Counted from the stretch's first letter, positions 1 through 12,940 are shown. The stretch is 64,000 bases of DNA from Diadema setosum (GCA_033980235.1 CM067067.1:25767603-25831602), one strand, 5' to 3'. Notes: generated from the letters alone by a model not told the origin. Program-made: numbers and translations.

Positions 1-431
1 TACCGAAATTGCATGGTGTCTCAAAACAACCGCAAGAAACATCGCATTGACCGATTACCATTCGTTACAATATTTCAGACATGGTAGCTGAAAAAAAAAA
101 AAACGTCTGTTATGCTACGTAACAACATGCTCAAACTGTCAAACTCAGTTGAACTCAGCATGAAACCGAGTCGCGAGTGCCGACGATCTCATTAAACAGT
201 AAGGGACACGTGAGTTCACTTTACCAGACACTATTATTAATGTCAGATGAAACAAGCTATGAAAGAGACAACTCTCCAAACCTTTGTGGTGGATGAATGG
301 GGGAGAAAAGGTTATCGCATCCATCCTCTCTTTGTCCCTCATAGCACTGCGAGTATAATCAGACAACGTACAATAATAGGTGCAGAAACGTACTTGGTAG
401 GCGTATCAACACGGTGCAGTTAAAGCCATCG
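1..431. other. Non-coding left edge, nothing recognised
   Basis: I see no coding signal, RNA gene or repeat structure here beyond a short A-run near 90. If the minus-strand exon at 432-629 is real, this stretch would be the start of its downstream intron. Confidence 0.3.
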
Positions 432-629
432 TCACTCGGACATGGGCGTGGTCCGTGGAGGTATTTCTTCCGAGGGTGATGGGGGCATCGGCGTAGTTGT
501 CGACAAAGTGTCTGATGACTTTGACGACGACGATACTATGACAATGATCACAATCGCGATTGTGATGACGAGAATGAGTAGGGCAATGAAAGCCGCAATG
601 CGGCGATTCTGCGGGTTCCTACAATCCAT
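432..629 (-). CDS. Possible first exon of a type II membrane protein (partial)
   Basis: The frame starts at an ATG preceded by a purine-rich AGGAGGAAA context and reads 65 codons. A short N-terminus with basic residues (about 1-11) is followed by a strongly hydrophobic stretch rich in Ile, Val, Leu and Ala (about residues 12-33). A Ser/Thr/Pro-rich segment with a TTTPMPPSPSEE stretch comes next. Cytoplasmic stub, signal anchor and stalk is the usual start of type II ectoenzymes such as M1 aminopeptidases, but no catalytic domain is visible. The remaining exons would lie left of the window. A GT that could serve as donor lies just before the in-frame stop (CCGA|GTGACG), but it is weak. The opposite strand is also open over most of this interval, so a chance frame is possible. 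The membrane-protein call is inference from composition only. Confidence 0.35.
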   Translation of the reverse strand: MDCRNPQNRRIAAFIALLILVITIAIVIIVIVSSSSKSSDTLSTTTPMPPSPSEEIPPRTTPMSE

Positions 630-2859
630 TTTCCTCCTCTTTAGTTACGGATATACTCCGCTTTGACAATGCACCACGAGAAAGAGGTACACGGTAAAAA
701 TTGCGTGGAAACGAATGCAAGATGTCCGGTGATGAACGCTCCCTGTGTAAATGGCGAGGGAAAAAAAAAACCCATTCCTGTATCCGACCGTTCGTACTCC
801 CAGTAATACATTAGCTTGTTGGGCGGCGTATGGAACCTTGTCCTCCTACCATGCTGCGTATCAAGCCATTTTTCAAGCCATAATATTCCTCTGCTGCAGG
901 CAGACTGGCGGCCATGATTGGAGCAACATGCGCATGTCAGCCTTGATTATAGTGCCGCTTACCGTGACCTTCCTTGAAACTTTAAAGGATGAGTGCACGC
1001 CCCGTCGAGCAAGTGAAAACAAGAAGAGGGGAGGCCCTGCCCTGATGAATGACTTAAAGTCATCACACTTTTATCATATTGCGGGGAGATGAAACGCAAG
1101 CAAGTTCTTTAAACAAAATTTCACAAGTTGTATGATAGAAGTGTAACTACAAGATACCATTATGCATTTCCTTTTTTCAAATTTATCATAATCCATCACC
1201 ATGGTATCATTGCAGTAAATTCCACATTATCCAGAAAACAATCAATCTACCTCCGAATTATCTGATTTGACAAGCGCGAAGCGGGAAGAATCTGCATGTC
1301 AGAATTATCATAATCATAGGCTGGAAGATTCCATGCCCAATGGGTTGAACGTTTGCTGTTACACCAAGCCTCTTTGCCACGCATATTACACTGAAAAGTC
1401 TCTTTTTTTTCTGACAGGATTGCCTCCCACAGTTAGCAGTCCCTCGCGTTTTGCAAATTCCGACTTTAATGCAACATGGCATCGGACAATCCCAGGTGCA
1501 GAGAAGGCCCTCGCCGATTCGAAAGGGCAGAATGCAACCGCTGTGAAGGCGATGAATACTGATGACCCAGGGAGGATAAAACTTGTCTTCACGTCCACTG
1601 GATATTGTACAGTTTTTTGTTACGTTCAATCTGCCGATGCTGGCTGGCTGGCCAAAAAGCAGTGTAATCAATAGACAGACACTGTTCAGTTGAAAATTTA
1701 TGTGCACAATATGTATGAGCAATAAATGTTAACACTCATTTATTGAGTACAAACTATATGTTTTCAATAAAATAGGTTTTGAACAAAACAACGTAAGTAA
1801 TTTCCTCGATAGAAGAGCAGTGCTAATTCTCGGCAGCCATTCACTGAATATTGTGTGTATACTCAAAGGCGTTTTCTATGCCCGCGAATGGCCAACAGAT
1901 ATATTGTCAGCATCTACAACGATTTATGACTTTTCAAGTAAATGGGTTTCTAAAAATTAGTTAACATGTTCTCATGGTCATGAATAACATGGCAATCTCT
2001 GCATGAAAATTATTGGATTCATACTTTTACTTTTTTTCTAAGTCATTGAAATACAGGCTTTTTCTCTCTTTTTTCTTTGACATTGTTGATACCGCTTCAC
2101 ACTCTCCAAACGCCGAGCGCAAGTGTGTGGACTGTTCAGATTGTTGTGTATTTTGCTCAGTAAAAAGGAGAAAAGTCAAGGACAATTTTCCTTCCCTAAA
2201 GTGAGGTCCTTCGTCAATATACAATGGAGGTCGAGGCAATACACTCTGTGATTTCAACAGCAATGTGTTCTTAAACGATGGCATTAACTGCATGCGAAAG
2301 ACGTCCCTATGATAAAAATTCATTGCCTATTTATGCCTAGGATTAATGATATACTGCACCACGTACCATATTAATAGTGAATTGCAATTAATAATTACGA
2401 TGAAGCCAGACCAAATAGAATGAAACATCAGCGCAGGACAACGTCAATAAAGAACATGCACATGCAGTTCATAAATATACGCATTCACATTACAACATGT
2501 TTCATGCCGTCCCATCTCTGATGGCCATTCACTCTTCTGATAGTGAACCCGTGACTCCGCCTTTTGCATGACCTTATCTAATCGACATTACTATGCTATC
2601 AATAGGTATGTCTTCCCGAGGGAGGTAGGTGATTATACGACCCGAGTGCTCGCAATATTACATTATTACTGTATTTTACGTCTTACCCAAGACCAGTTCA
2701 GCATAATATTATGCTAGTATTTTGTTGTTTCGTTGCTGCAGTATCACTTGCTTCCTAAGAAGACATCAGCGAAATATATGCCAAGGTCATAGAGCAGCTA
2801 TAGGCGTGAGATTTTGCGGGACTGTCAGTGTCAGAGGGATCAAAGTGACCAAGCAGAAG

Positions 2860-2861
<2 letters not shown>
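630..2861. other. Non-coding stretch, no recognised gene
   Basis: Both strands carry overlapping open frames at 1258-1722 with somewhat raised GC, but neither shows a recognisable domain or a good splice pair. Nothing else is structured here. Confidence 0.3.
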
Positions 2862-2895
<34 letters not shown>

Positions 2896-3041
2896 GGGGG
2901 GGGGGGTACCAAACCTCAAACAGGGAGGTTTGGCATTTTTAAGCTGTCGATCTTATGATCTGATATTTTGGGGTTGATATTCTGACAACAAAAAATGTCT
3001 AAATATGTGACTTTTCTGATGTTGGAAATCCATGTTTTGTG

Positions 3042-3074
<33 letters not shown>

Positions 3075-3098
3075 ATTTGTTTGTGCGTGTGCGTTTGT
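2862..3098. repeat. TG microsatellites with a G-run
   Basis: A (TG)n array at 2862-2892 runs into a 12-base G-run at 2895-2906. A second, less pure TG-rich array lies at about 3036-3098. Open frames across it only translate the repeat. Confidence 0.9.
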
Positions 3099-3552
3099 GT
3101 GTTTGTGTGACTTGGTATGTCTGCAGAGACTGAATATTACTGAATGATTATACATAGAAGACTTGACATAGATGTAAACGCACATTCTGTTAAGCACCTG
3201 TTCTTTTTATCGTGGTGCACGCTGATCTATGTTCACCATGCTACATTTGCAAACGTTGCCCTATGTAAGAAGTGAGGCAATTTCCTTCGGCACTTTACTT
3301 TGCCAACAACCAAGAACATTGCCGAGCACACTAATGTTAACTGCATGGAATGACTGTGAAATGAGCCAGTTATGAGCAGCGGGAGCAACTCAATATCTAG
3401 TGATTGGAATGTCCCCGTAATTTCATTTGAGTCCCTGGATCTCAAAGAGAGTGGAATGAAGCTAACGATGAATATATTTCTCCTCGAAAAAAAAAGCAGC
3501 ATTACAGTACAGAGTGATTTTCAATGACAGAGTATCCTTATGTGCATTCTTT

Positions 3553-3634
<82 letters not shown>

Positions 3635-3656
3635 GTGTGTGTATGTGTGTGTGTGT
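3553..3656. repeat. Compound (CA)n(TA)n(TG)n microsatellite
   Basis: A pure CA array passes into a pure TA array and then an imperfect TG array. The CA and TG arms are complementary around a TA centre, so the whole tract can fold back on itself. Confidence 0.9.
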
Positions 3657-3770
3657 CCGCTTGCATGAAGCATGCGAAATGTCATGGCAAGTAAAAATGT
3701 AAAAATCTAAAATTTCTATAAAGAAAAATTTCTCTCAGCGAGCCAATCATGTATAGAATATAACATAACA

Positions 3771-3945
3771 TAGAATAATAACAATAGAATAGAATAGAAT
3801 AAAATAGAATAGAATAAAATAAAATAGAGTAGAGTAGAATAGAATAGAATAGAATAGCATAGAATAGAATAGAGTAGAGTAGAGTAGAGTAGAGCAGAGT
3901 AGAGAAGAGTAGAGTAGAATAGAATAGAATAGAATAGAAAAGAAG
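3771..3945. repeat. AATAG pentanucleotide array
   Basis: About 35 copies of the AGAAT/AGAGT pentamer, with variants carrying G for A that cluster in blocks (3827-3840 and 3871-3920). The minus-strand frame across it encodes only Leu/Tyr/Ser repeats. Confidence 0.9.
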
Positions 3946-5001
3946 TTTCTTTTGACTTCATCACCTCATAAATCTCAGCTGTGATCTAACTGTGAGAGGC
4001 ACAAAGGTTGGCGTCCTCCCACTCTTGGACGTACAACAATATGCAGAGTGAAATCGGATATCAGCTGACGATAGCGTTCAGCGATACATCCGGTCTCTCT
4101 ATCTATATATACATTTTATCTTGCAAAGACCGCCCAAGGCCTATCACAGTAATAGCAGGCTCCCATTAATCTAGATCGACTGGGGGGTGGGGCTCAGTGG
4201 CAGGCTATAGTGACATGACAAATGCTTACTGTCGATGACATGTATATCACATACACGAGAGTAAGAGAAAATTGAAATTGAAAAATTGAAGGAAAAAAAA
4301 TCCTACCTAAATATGTATTTTCATACGTCAAACTTGCATGGTTTCTATGAAAGAGAGTGAGAGAGAATGGGGAGGGGGCACTTGATCGATTTAAATCTTT
4401 CTGTAAGGCAATATGGAAGAAATGAAGGGTATCATAGAAAGATGGTTTTACAGATTTACATTTCGTTCAGCTACCACAACTTTTGTTTCAGAATGAAGTT
4501 TGTGTGAGCAGATCAGTTTCAGACATTTTATGAGAAATGTTTTCTTTTCACTTTCTTGAAGGGGTACAGATTGCCATTAATCATATAAAATACCACCGTT
4601 TTGAATATAAAACGATTAATATTTCACTGGAGGTTTGTTGCACTCCCCTTCTGTCTGCATTGGTATATATATTAAAAAAAAAACTGATAGATTTGTATAG
4701 CTTGTAGACATACTCAATGATAGCAAATTCAAGTTATCCCGGCATTGACGTTAATTGACTCTGCATTGCCGAAAATGGCTCCGTTATCTACCTTAGATGT
4801 AGATGTATTTCAAACCCGAAAGCAGTGGAAACGCTCCGTGCAAGTAAACAAAGTAGAGTAACGTGATCTTCATCGAAAATTTTAGATATTTCTGCTTCAG
4901 CCGCGAATTTTCTTGAACCTATGTATCGAGTTTTGCACCAATCAAAAGCCATGATGAGGTTCTGAAGAGCTTTTACTACTTTGACCTTAGTACTGAGTGC
5001 A

Positions 5002-5002
<1 letters not shown>
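3946..5002. other. Non-coding stretch, nothing recognised
   Basis: Low-GC sequence with scattered short A-runs. I see no exon-like frame with splice signals and no repeat with defined ends. Confidence 0.3.
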
Positions 5003-5040
<38 letters not shown>

Positions 5041-5120
5041 AGATCCACACCCACACAGAAACACAGAACCACAGTGCACAGTGTGTGTGTGAGTGTGTAT
5101 GTGTGCGTGTATACACATAT

Positions 5121-5172
<52 letters not shown>

Positions 5173-5173
5173 A
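5003..5173. repeat. CA/TG arrays and a GAT trinucleotide array
   Basis: A (CA)n array at 5003-5040 is followed by TG-rich sequence at about 5080-5110, then a GAT array at 5121-5173. The Met-rich or Ile-rich frames here are translations of the trinucleotide repeat. Confidence 0.9.
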
Positions 5174-7263
5174 GAAGAACCGCACTCTTATACCGCCATC
5201 AATCCGTATAGAGTATTCAAAGGCTTCCGGCTCCCACAATATTAAACATGTCATTCACCCACTAACTATACTATAATTATGTACTACATACACCCATTAA
5301 ATCAACATTTCAGAAAAGCATTGATGTCTATATTGTAATGTTTTTTAGGCCTGTGTAATTCTGAATGTTATTAATTGAAAGTCAACTCTTATTATATTTT
5401 AATGTTATCGCAGTAAAGAATGATTAGTGTCCATTTATTTATGATTGTTAAGTGTTTCAATTGATATGTTCTGGTAAATGCGACAGACCACTCAGACACT
5501 CAATATGACATTGTATGACCACACGCGTTATATATAGATATCAGATACACACATAAGGTAATTATGTGTATGTATATTTGTATTATGTATATACCTTTGA
5601 TGTATGTATGTACAGTGCATGTATATAATATATATATTATGTATATATGTGTATATATATTACGTATTAATATGCGAAGACATTATTTGAAAGGCAGATG
5701 TGTACTTCAAAGTCAGTACCTTACAGTTTTGGGACACCATACCTAAATCCTTCCACAATGAATAGAGATCATAATACTATTGCTATCTTATCTACAGAGA
5801 GAAGGCGCAGTCAGGATTTGAGACATCCCAAACCCGGCGGGATCGCACGTACATGCAAACTATTTCAATAATGCCGCACAAGCGAGCAGGATGTTTGTGG
5901 TGAGCAAAATGTCTGTATCGTTGCTCACAGAGCATTATACAGTACATAGCCTATAGTTTATCTACAGGTAAAAAGTGACAGATCTATATAAGTTAATCAA
6001 TGTCTTTGCAAATTAATATAATATAATATCTAATATAATATATGCATATCGTATTATATATAATTAATCACAATATCGACGACCAGAAAGTGGTTTTGTT
6101 CCAATACTTTTAAATCAAGAGTGAGTCACTTAACCCCATACCTTTAAATCATGTAAACAAACTTTATAAGATAACATGTGTAAATCAAAGACGACCCACT
6201 CAGTGTCATGACGCTTCACTCTATATCTGCCATCTCCAATCTCCACTGATTGTCTTGGGTGTGATATTCTAACAGATTTTGTCTTGAAGCATATTGTTTT
6301 CTTGTTTGCCTTTAATATAATCCATTTCCATAATGTTCACATTAATACTGTCGAAGAAATATGTATCACAGTTAGGGCTATAGTTTTGCGCTTCCGGTCG
6401 GTTTTTACTTGCAGCATATTACACACTCTTGTTGATATAAGGTGCTACATGCACGCTAAAAAGTTAAAAAGAATTGTCTGATCTACTCTCGGAAGGTTTA
6501 AGCCATTATGGTAATTTAGAGAGGCAAGCATGATGTCTTTTTTTTTTACACATGGACACCCATGTAAAGGTACAACGTTAACAGAAACTTCTGAACATGC
6601 ATATGCACAGCTTTCATAGAAACTCTCTTTCATAAGCGTAACGCGTTCTCGAACTTTGACTAGCAAAAAAAAAATAAGAGAAAAAAACTCTTAAGAGCAA
6701 GATATATGTGTCTTATTACGAATGATGAATATTATTCATTATGCATGAATCACCGTCTTTTGTTGGCGTGCATTGAAAGGTCACATGGGTCATCTCTAAC
6801 GACCTACACAGAGCCGTATAGGAATGCGAAAGCGATGCGAAAGACATCTGATATCATTTAAGAGGCCAGACATTCTCAAAACACTGCACAGGGGTAGTAA
6901 GTGCAATGTATTAAAATCCTCATATATACCAAAGTGAAGTTTTTGCACGCAAAGCATGCAAGTTTGAAACTACAGCGAAGCAGTGTAGATTAACGGTAAT
7001 TGTTTTCAGTTATCAGCATCACAGAAAAGAAAACTTTTGACAGAATGACACTTCTTTGAATATTCCTGCCTGCCTCTGCATCCCTTCCCCCAAAAGAAAA
7101 GCACCGTCTAATATCAACCACAAAAATGTGATATATTCATACGTATCAGAAGCATAGTTACTTAGTTACACACTTAATAACTCCGAGTAGAAGTTTATAA
7201 CAGCCCTCACATCACATGCGTTTATACTTACGTATACGTACTTCGAAAACGTGATCACACCAT

Positions 7264-7264
<1 letters not shown>
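5174..7264. other. AT-rich non-coding stretch
   Basis: It contains an imperfect TATG/TATA tract at about 5555-5665 and ATATA clusters at about 6015-6065. No exon-like frame or terminal inverted repeat was found. Confidence 0.3.

Positions 7265-7309
<45 letters not shown>
7265..7309. repeat. TA microsatellite
   Basis: A pure TA array of about 22 units. The surrounding sequence to 7988 is non-coding with no recognised element. Confidence 0.9.
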
Positions 7310-7314
<5 letters not shown>

Positions 7315-7984
7315 AGACAGAAGCGTTGCGCAATATGATCATATTATCTTTGTAAAGAAGCATAGGCGAAGCGCTTACAGATTACGCCAAGTTATCAGTA
7401 TGGCTTGCAGAACGATATGAGCGATTGCCGCAGATCGCTTCTAAAATTAGACCATTGGTATTTCAAGCAGCTACGGCTTTAATAGAGCCCCGACTATCAT
7501 CATCATAACTCAGAACGTGCCAAGTCAACTCCGTCGCAGTGGTGTAACTCACGTCGCCTTAATCGACGTAATTTGCTCCTTGACACGAACCATTGTTCTT
7601 AACGCACTTTACAAATTTTTCACTATTTTGTCCGCAAACTGTTACTGCTGGATTGCACTTTTGAAATATTTCGTCAGAATATCCTTATGTCATCATAAAG
7701 AACAGAATTCTAGTCAGGGAACAAGTTCTGATTGCTTTTAGTGGCCAATGTCGACTTACCAATGAAAATACTCGACGTTCTCCTTGTTTCTAAATATCAA
7801 GATGTATTTGAAAAGTATGTCACTTGCTGCCCGCGGGCTACAAGGAATTGACCAAAATTATTGCACTATCAATGATATGTAGGAAATAAATTCATCGTTG
7901 TGCCTGTTAGCTAAATTCGAATAGTTTGGAAGGTCTCAAAGTGTTTGTGGCATTCGATGTGTCATGCAGCGTCACGACTGAGCA

Positions 7985-7988
<4 letters not shown>

Positions 7989-8028
<40 letters not shown>
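7989..8028. repeat. TA microsatellite
   Basis: A pure TA array of about 20 units, about 700 bp from the previous one. Confidence 0.9.
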
Positions 8029-8032
<4 letters not shown>

Positions 8033-8986
8033 ACCCCACCCATATCTCATGCAATTCTTTAACTCCTCCGCACCACGGGTAATTATAATTCCATGGACTT
8101 AAATTATAGCCAGATCTACAGCTCGCCAGGAAACCTACTGACCCTGGTCAAACCGCTATCTTTGCTTCTGAAGCGGATAAAACAGGCGCGAAATTCTCTG
8201 GTATCAGGTGAGGCCGTCTCCCTAAACTCGCAATGGGAGGGCCTGTAGCGATGTACACATATCCACACAGAATGGCGGCGACGATAGCAGTGGTACGTTC
8301 CATGTCAGTGTCTAAAGAGCGCATGTGTCCGTTGCCCACTTTACCATGAGGTTACCCGTGCATCCCGCCGTGTTTGGCATCTCGTATATGATTTCCGGTG
8401 GTGCCATTTTAAGTGGTATTCAGCAGCTGGTCCTCTGTCATGTACATCATTGGCGAGATTCATCAGGATAATCCTCTGTGTGGTGTTCCAACTTTTTATT
8501 CCAGTTTGTGGTAGCATGGTTCCTCGCTCCTCAACACACATTTTCCGTTCCGTTGTTTCATGATCCATAGATGGAAAACGTCTTGAGGTTTTGGTGTTAC
8601 GTTTCGGAAATTGTTACATGTTTACTCAGATTCTCTACAGCACACGTTTATACATTGTTATGGGTATATCAATGCATATCTATCAAAGGTATTTTTAACT
8701 CGGTACAAAAAATTATTCAAGTACAACCCGGTCATTTTCCATTTGCGTTGTGAATCTCAAGTTACCCAGTATCCATTATTACAGGAAACATCACGAGATA
8801 TTTAAAAACTGCTTGTGAAAACAATAGTAACTTTACGAGAAACCTCTCACTCTCACGTAACACACAAACACTTAAACTGAAGGGTAAGAATGAAGTAAAC
8901 AAAGTGTACGTGTAGAAATATCTACACCCTTTGATAGGAGGATTTTAATAAATTAAAACATCAACATAAAGAAGAGGTTGACTTAC
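8029..8986. other. Stretch with weak minus-strand coding hints
   Basis: On the minus strand an ATG near 8303 opens a 52-codon frame starting MERTTAIVAAILCGYVYIAT, which looks like a signal peptide. I find no matching splice sites and no known domain. A second minus frame lies at 8341-8568. I do not call either as a gene. Confidence 0.25.
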
Positions 8987-9028
8987 AGTGGCAGAAGATG
9001 TCTTGTGACGGCCGAGGCTTGGGTCCAA
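8987..9028 (-). CDS. Tentative 42-nt internal exon
   Basis: On the minus strand a TTCATTTCAG acceptor and a GTAAGTCAAC donor enclose exactly 42 nt, which are open in two frames. One frame reads LDPSLGRHKTSSAT. Both splice sites match consensus well, but I could not identify partner exons or a homologue. It may be a micro-exon of an unidentified gene, or chance. Confidence 0.2.
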
Positions 9029-11212
9029 CTGAAATGAAGAAAAAATAAACCCAGCTCGTAGGTATGAAAGCCGGGGAGTAGTAAGGGTTCTTGTCAGCTA
9101 TCCCCAAAGGTCACGAAGGAGGAGACCATTTACGCAACCATACCAAACAAGCTCGGTAGATGGGCGAGTGGGGGTGGCGCCGTAAATACTTCCTGAAGCC
9201 GTATCTCCTACAGCTTCCACGCAGCTTGATCGCGGCGGCTCGTCAACAATTCTTCGGGTCCCTTATCTCTCTGCATACGTCGGCGGTGCCTTGGCATCGC
9301 GGTGCCGCCCGCTTCTTGGTCCGAGTAGGAGTAGGGAATAGCTCTATACGATAACACTTTTTGGACCTACTAAGAATAGACCGGCTAGAGCCTCGCTGCC
9401 ATCGACGTATCCGAGTGGTGATCGGTATCTTGTGATGAAAACAAGGTTTGAGGTGCTGGTATGCAGACGTGTGTAGCCTGTCGATTGGAATGAGTGCATC
9501 GTGGGGGCAGGCGGATCTTGGGGCTGTGGACGTCAGCTCGATGGCATGCAAAGGTCGGGTCACGCAGAAGAGGGACCAACGAATTCGAACCGTACTGTGT
9601 CATCGCAACAATCGTCTGCTCCACAAAACGAGTCATACATCGGAACCTCGGTGATGAGGATGTAAGGAACACACCACCGAATCTCTAAATCTTTACCATC
9701 ATATTCTGTTGCAACCGAAATCCAACGTTGTTTAATTTCTGTGATTCCAAAGTAAACTCAGGGTTAACCAGAAAACCTTAGCGGCGACATTGCTGTAATT
9801 GTAAAATATTAATAAACACACGAATTATCTTGAATAAAAAAATTATGTGTATAATCAGACTAGACTGCAACTTTTGAAAATAGTATAGAAGAGTGTTATA
9901 ACGTGTAAGATAAAAAGGAGTGGTAAAATGGAAGCAAGTTACTTGATCTAATATAATTGGTTAGTTTTGCACAGAGTAATACAAAGGTAGCATACTCCAG
10001 TTAAACAATATAATGTACAAACTACTATGTCAGAGGAATGGGCAAGTTGATGTGCGGAGCTATATTTAAAACAAATGACAAAGAGTTTTATCAGATTACC
10101 AAATAAAGGTTGTTGGTTTTTATTTCATTTCACTCATCTGTCATTATAGGGGAAAACTGAGAAAAGACAAAAGAAAGTGGGGAAAGAAAGACAACGGGAA
10201 ACAGTGTAAGCAGGTGCTGGCATATCGAGATGGTGCTATAGATCATCTTTCCTATACCGATTTACGATGCTTATCTTTAAACAGAGTAAGAATGTTATGA
10301 CTACTACATTCATTTTGATCTGCATTCGTGCACCGCCCCTTTCTCCTCCCAGACCGTAAACTCCTTCTAGTGATGACGATAAAATCAGCAGGAGGTGCAA
10401 ACATCCATCACACATTGAATAGTGAACGCCCGCCTGCCCGCCCCGGTCTTGCCATTCCTAAAATGGAGCGCAGCGTACCAGTGACGTCACAGGTCCAGCT
10501 ATGCCCCTGCGTTAGAAACATGCGCCGTGTGCCAGTCCCTTTGCCGGCTGGCTGAAGGCATCATTCGCTGGCCACCATTCCGAATGCTGTATTTCAAAAC
10601 TGCCTCGCCCCTTTCACTGGCTAGTTTCTTAAACAGTGATTGACATGGACACTTCCGTTGAGGTGGGAATGTGTGTAGGTGTTGTGAGGAGGGTGGCCCA
10701 TCGAAATTGATAGTCACAAGTTATGAATAAGCGGTATGAGGACTCTACATCAGCTGTAGACGAACAGCTGAGAGAGTTGCGATGGTAAACAGCCCGGGCG
10801 AGGAGATCATAACAGAATAGAGAAGCACAGCGTCTGACACCTAGAAGAACAGTGTAAATTAGAAGTGGGCGTGCAAACAGAGTCGACAAGTCCTGGCAAA
10901 GCGTTTGTCCATTGGAGTAGTCCTTCAAAGCAGTAACCTTGATTTTTAAATCGTCTTAATCGATAGTCTCTCTCTCTGTGCGGGAAGGGTGTATTCTTAT
11001 TCCAATTATTATAGGTTCGGTTTTGTCTGTACTAAAAAGTTATACCCTAAACATTTACTTCAGCAATTTCATAAAATGACAGAATGCAACATTCATCAAG
11101 TACATGATAAGTCCAGGGATGACTGATAGAAACGTCTTTTTGAAGTCCACACAAAGTGTCGTATCGAATGCCATAAAAGTCATGATATGTATAGTCGCTT
11201 AGATTGAGACCT
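9029..11212. other. Non-coding stretch with two GC-richer blocks
   Basis: Blocks at about 9140-9660 and 10330-10760 have higher GC, and long frames are open on both strands, which suggests composition rather than coding. The second block contains a perfect TGACGTCA site. No repeat ends were found. Confidence 0.3.
10482..10489. promoter_or_regulatory. CRE-like palindrome TGACGTCA
   Basis: A perfect 8-bp cAMP-response-element core inside the GC-richer block. It is the site bound by CREB/ATF-type bZIP factors. No gene start can be assigned to it, so function is inference. Confidence 0.3.
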
Positions 11213-11359
11213 GGGACATTTCATGAAGCATTTTGTCGGTTATTTCTCTGACATACATTTTTCTCTCCGCCAATCAGATGTGAGGATTTCTGTAGCTTCT
11301 AACAGTTTGTCACAAAAAAAAAGAAGAAATATCTGACAAAACGATTCATTGAATGTCCC
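11213..11359. mobile_element. 147-bp MITE, GGGACATT family, copy 1
   Basis: The left end GGGACATTTCATGAAGCATT and the inverted right end GGGACATTCAATGAATCGTT form imperfect terminal inverted repeats, continuing into TTTTGTC on both sides. The interior shares the CCAATCAGATG..AGGATTTC block with the copy at 16142-16275, so two members of one non-autonomous family are present. Confidence 0.7.
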
Positions 11360-12038
11360 CAGATGTCTTCAGATGAAATTTTAAGAAAATTTGGAACCAA
11401 TGATGCTACTTGGGTGTATGTGAAATTGTTCGTCGTCGGAAGGACGTTGACAGCACACAGCCAATGGCTCTTCTTGTATGATATAGTTTTGATGTACTAG
11501 TATATCAAACTTTTTTTTTTTTTTTTTTTTGCTTCGGACCTATCGTTACACAATGGTCATATACTATTTGGCGTGATGCTGTTGCTTTAGGTATAAATAG
11601 GATTGCTTACATTGGCATCGGCCTTTCTTCTCTCGCTATGGTTGAGGTTGACTTGCGTTCATGTTTATGCAGCAACATGTAACAAGGTAATAAATCAGAA
11701 GACATCATTAAGAGCTCAGTGTCGGTTAGCCTGTTGACAAGACGTCAGGATGGAGCATCTTATAGAAAGAACGATTGGAACATGAAGACTGTCAGCTGAA
11801 CAATACTCGTGCTGAATTCTCAGTTTCTTTCTGTGCCTGTCTTCCTTTCTTCTTTCTGATGTATTTTGGTTTCTTCTTTTCATTCCAAATGTATTCGTGA
11901 TTCAAAGTCACTTTACGTGATTCCTTACGTGATTCAAATATCCTTTAAATATTATGAACTCATGTAAGCGTTATGTACATTACTCTGTATTACTATACTA
12001 ATAGAAGTAAAATCATTTTGAATTGAATTGAATTGAAT
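11360..12038 (+). other. Possible LINE 3' end with GAATT tail
   Basis: A 22-base T-run lies at 11509-11530. The stretch ends in a short TTGAA/GAATT pentamer tail (12018-12038). Such short tandem tails mark the 3' ends of some non-LTR retrotransposons. No reverse-transcriptase coding sequence is visible. Confidence 0.25.
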
Positions 12039-12119
12039 ATTCCTTTATTTCATTAATGTTTCTTTGTCTCTAAGTATTGATCACAAAACGTTTGCAAGGC
12101 ACTTGACAACCGGTACAGG

Positions 12120-12203
12120 TGCAATTCAATTCAATTCAATTCAATTCAATTCAATTCAATTCAATTCAATTCAATTCAATCCAATTCAATTCAATTCAAT
12201 TCA
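12120..12203. repeat. CAATT pentanucleotide array
   Basis: About 16 nearly perfect copies of CAATT with a single C-for-T variant. It is the reverse complement of the short GAATT tail at 12018-12038, about 80 bp away. The two tails therefore face each other and could be the 3' tails of two oppositely oriented insertions. Confidence 0.85.
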
Positions 12204-12905
12204 TTTATTTTCATTCTTTTTTTTCCCAATAAAACATAACACAGAATAAATCAGGAATGATATAATAAGCATATACATTCGACTTTGCACAGGATAAATG
12301 ATACAGATAAAGATATACATGCATACCGGCCAAACTACAAAGTTATGCTTCAGTTGAGAAGATAAAAACAATTGAGAGATCCACTAAAAAGAATGCTTGT
12401 ATGTTGTAAACCAACAAAAAAAAATATTATGAAATACTTATTTGCAAATACTTATATAGCACACAAAATAATTGAAGACAGGACGGAATAAAACAGGAGA
12501 AACACAACAACATGACACGACTTGACAGGTAAAATAGCTTGCAAAATAAACAGTCGGCAACTGGTAAGTAACAGATCGGCATCTGGTTGCAGATCAACAC
12601 TTGAGAATTTGAAGGTTTTCGTCACCCATAGGTTGTCGATAGTCGCCAGTGTTTTGGGGTTGCTCGAGGTCGGCGGCCAGTCTTCGCGTCTGTGTGACTG
12701 GCGCCTAAGATATGGCGTCACGTAATAAGGTTGAAGGAATGCTGACTGTAATGTCTTCGGTTAACAGGTGAGTCATAATTATTTCCCAACAGAGATTTCA
12801 TGTGGCTCATGCCGAAAGAATGTTTTATAGTATCGCACACAGGCCAGCATGCACAGTCTTGACACGTATTTTATATTAGACACAAACTATAAAGGGTACA
12901 TCGAT

Positions 12906-12911
<6 letters not shown>
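12204..12911. other. Non-coding stretch, nothing firm
   Basis: The T-rich segment and AATAAAAC after the pentamer array could be the 3' end of a minus-strand retroelement whose tail is the array. Overlapping frames at 12452-12725 have no recognisable product. Confidence 0.25.

Positions 12912-12940
<29 letters not shown>

Noticed and set aside
1258..1722. Overlapping frames of 135 and 154 codons on both strands
   Set aside because: No domain, no matching splice sites, and openness on both strands indicates composition rather than coding.
3553..3656. Possible CRISPR-like or regulatory palindrome
   Set aside because: It is a compound CA/TA/TG microsatellite in a eukaryotic genome with no spacer structure.
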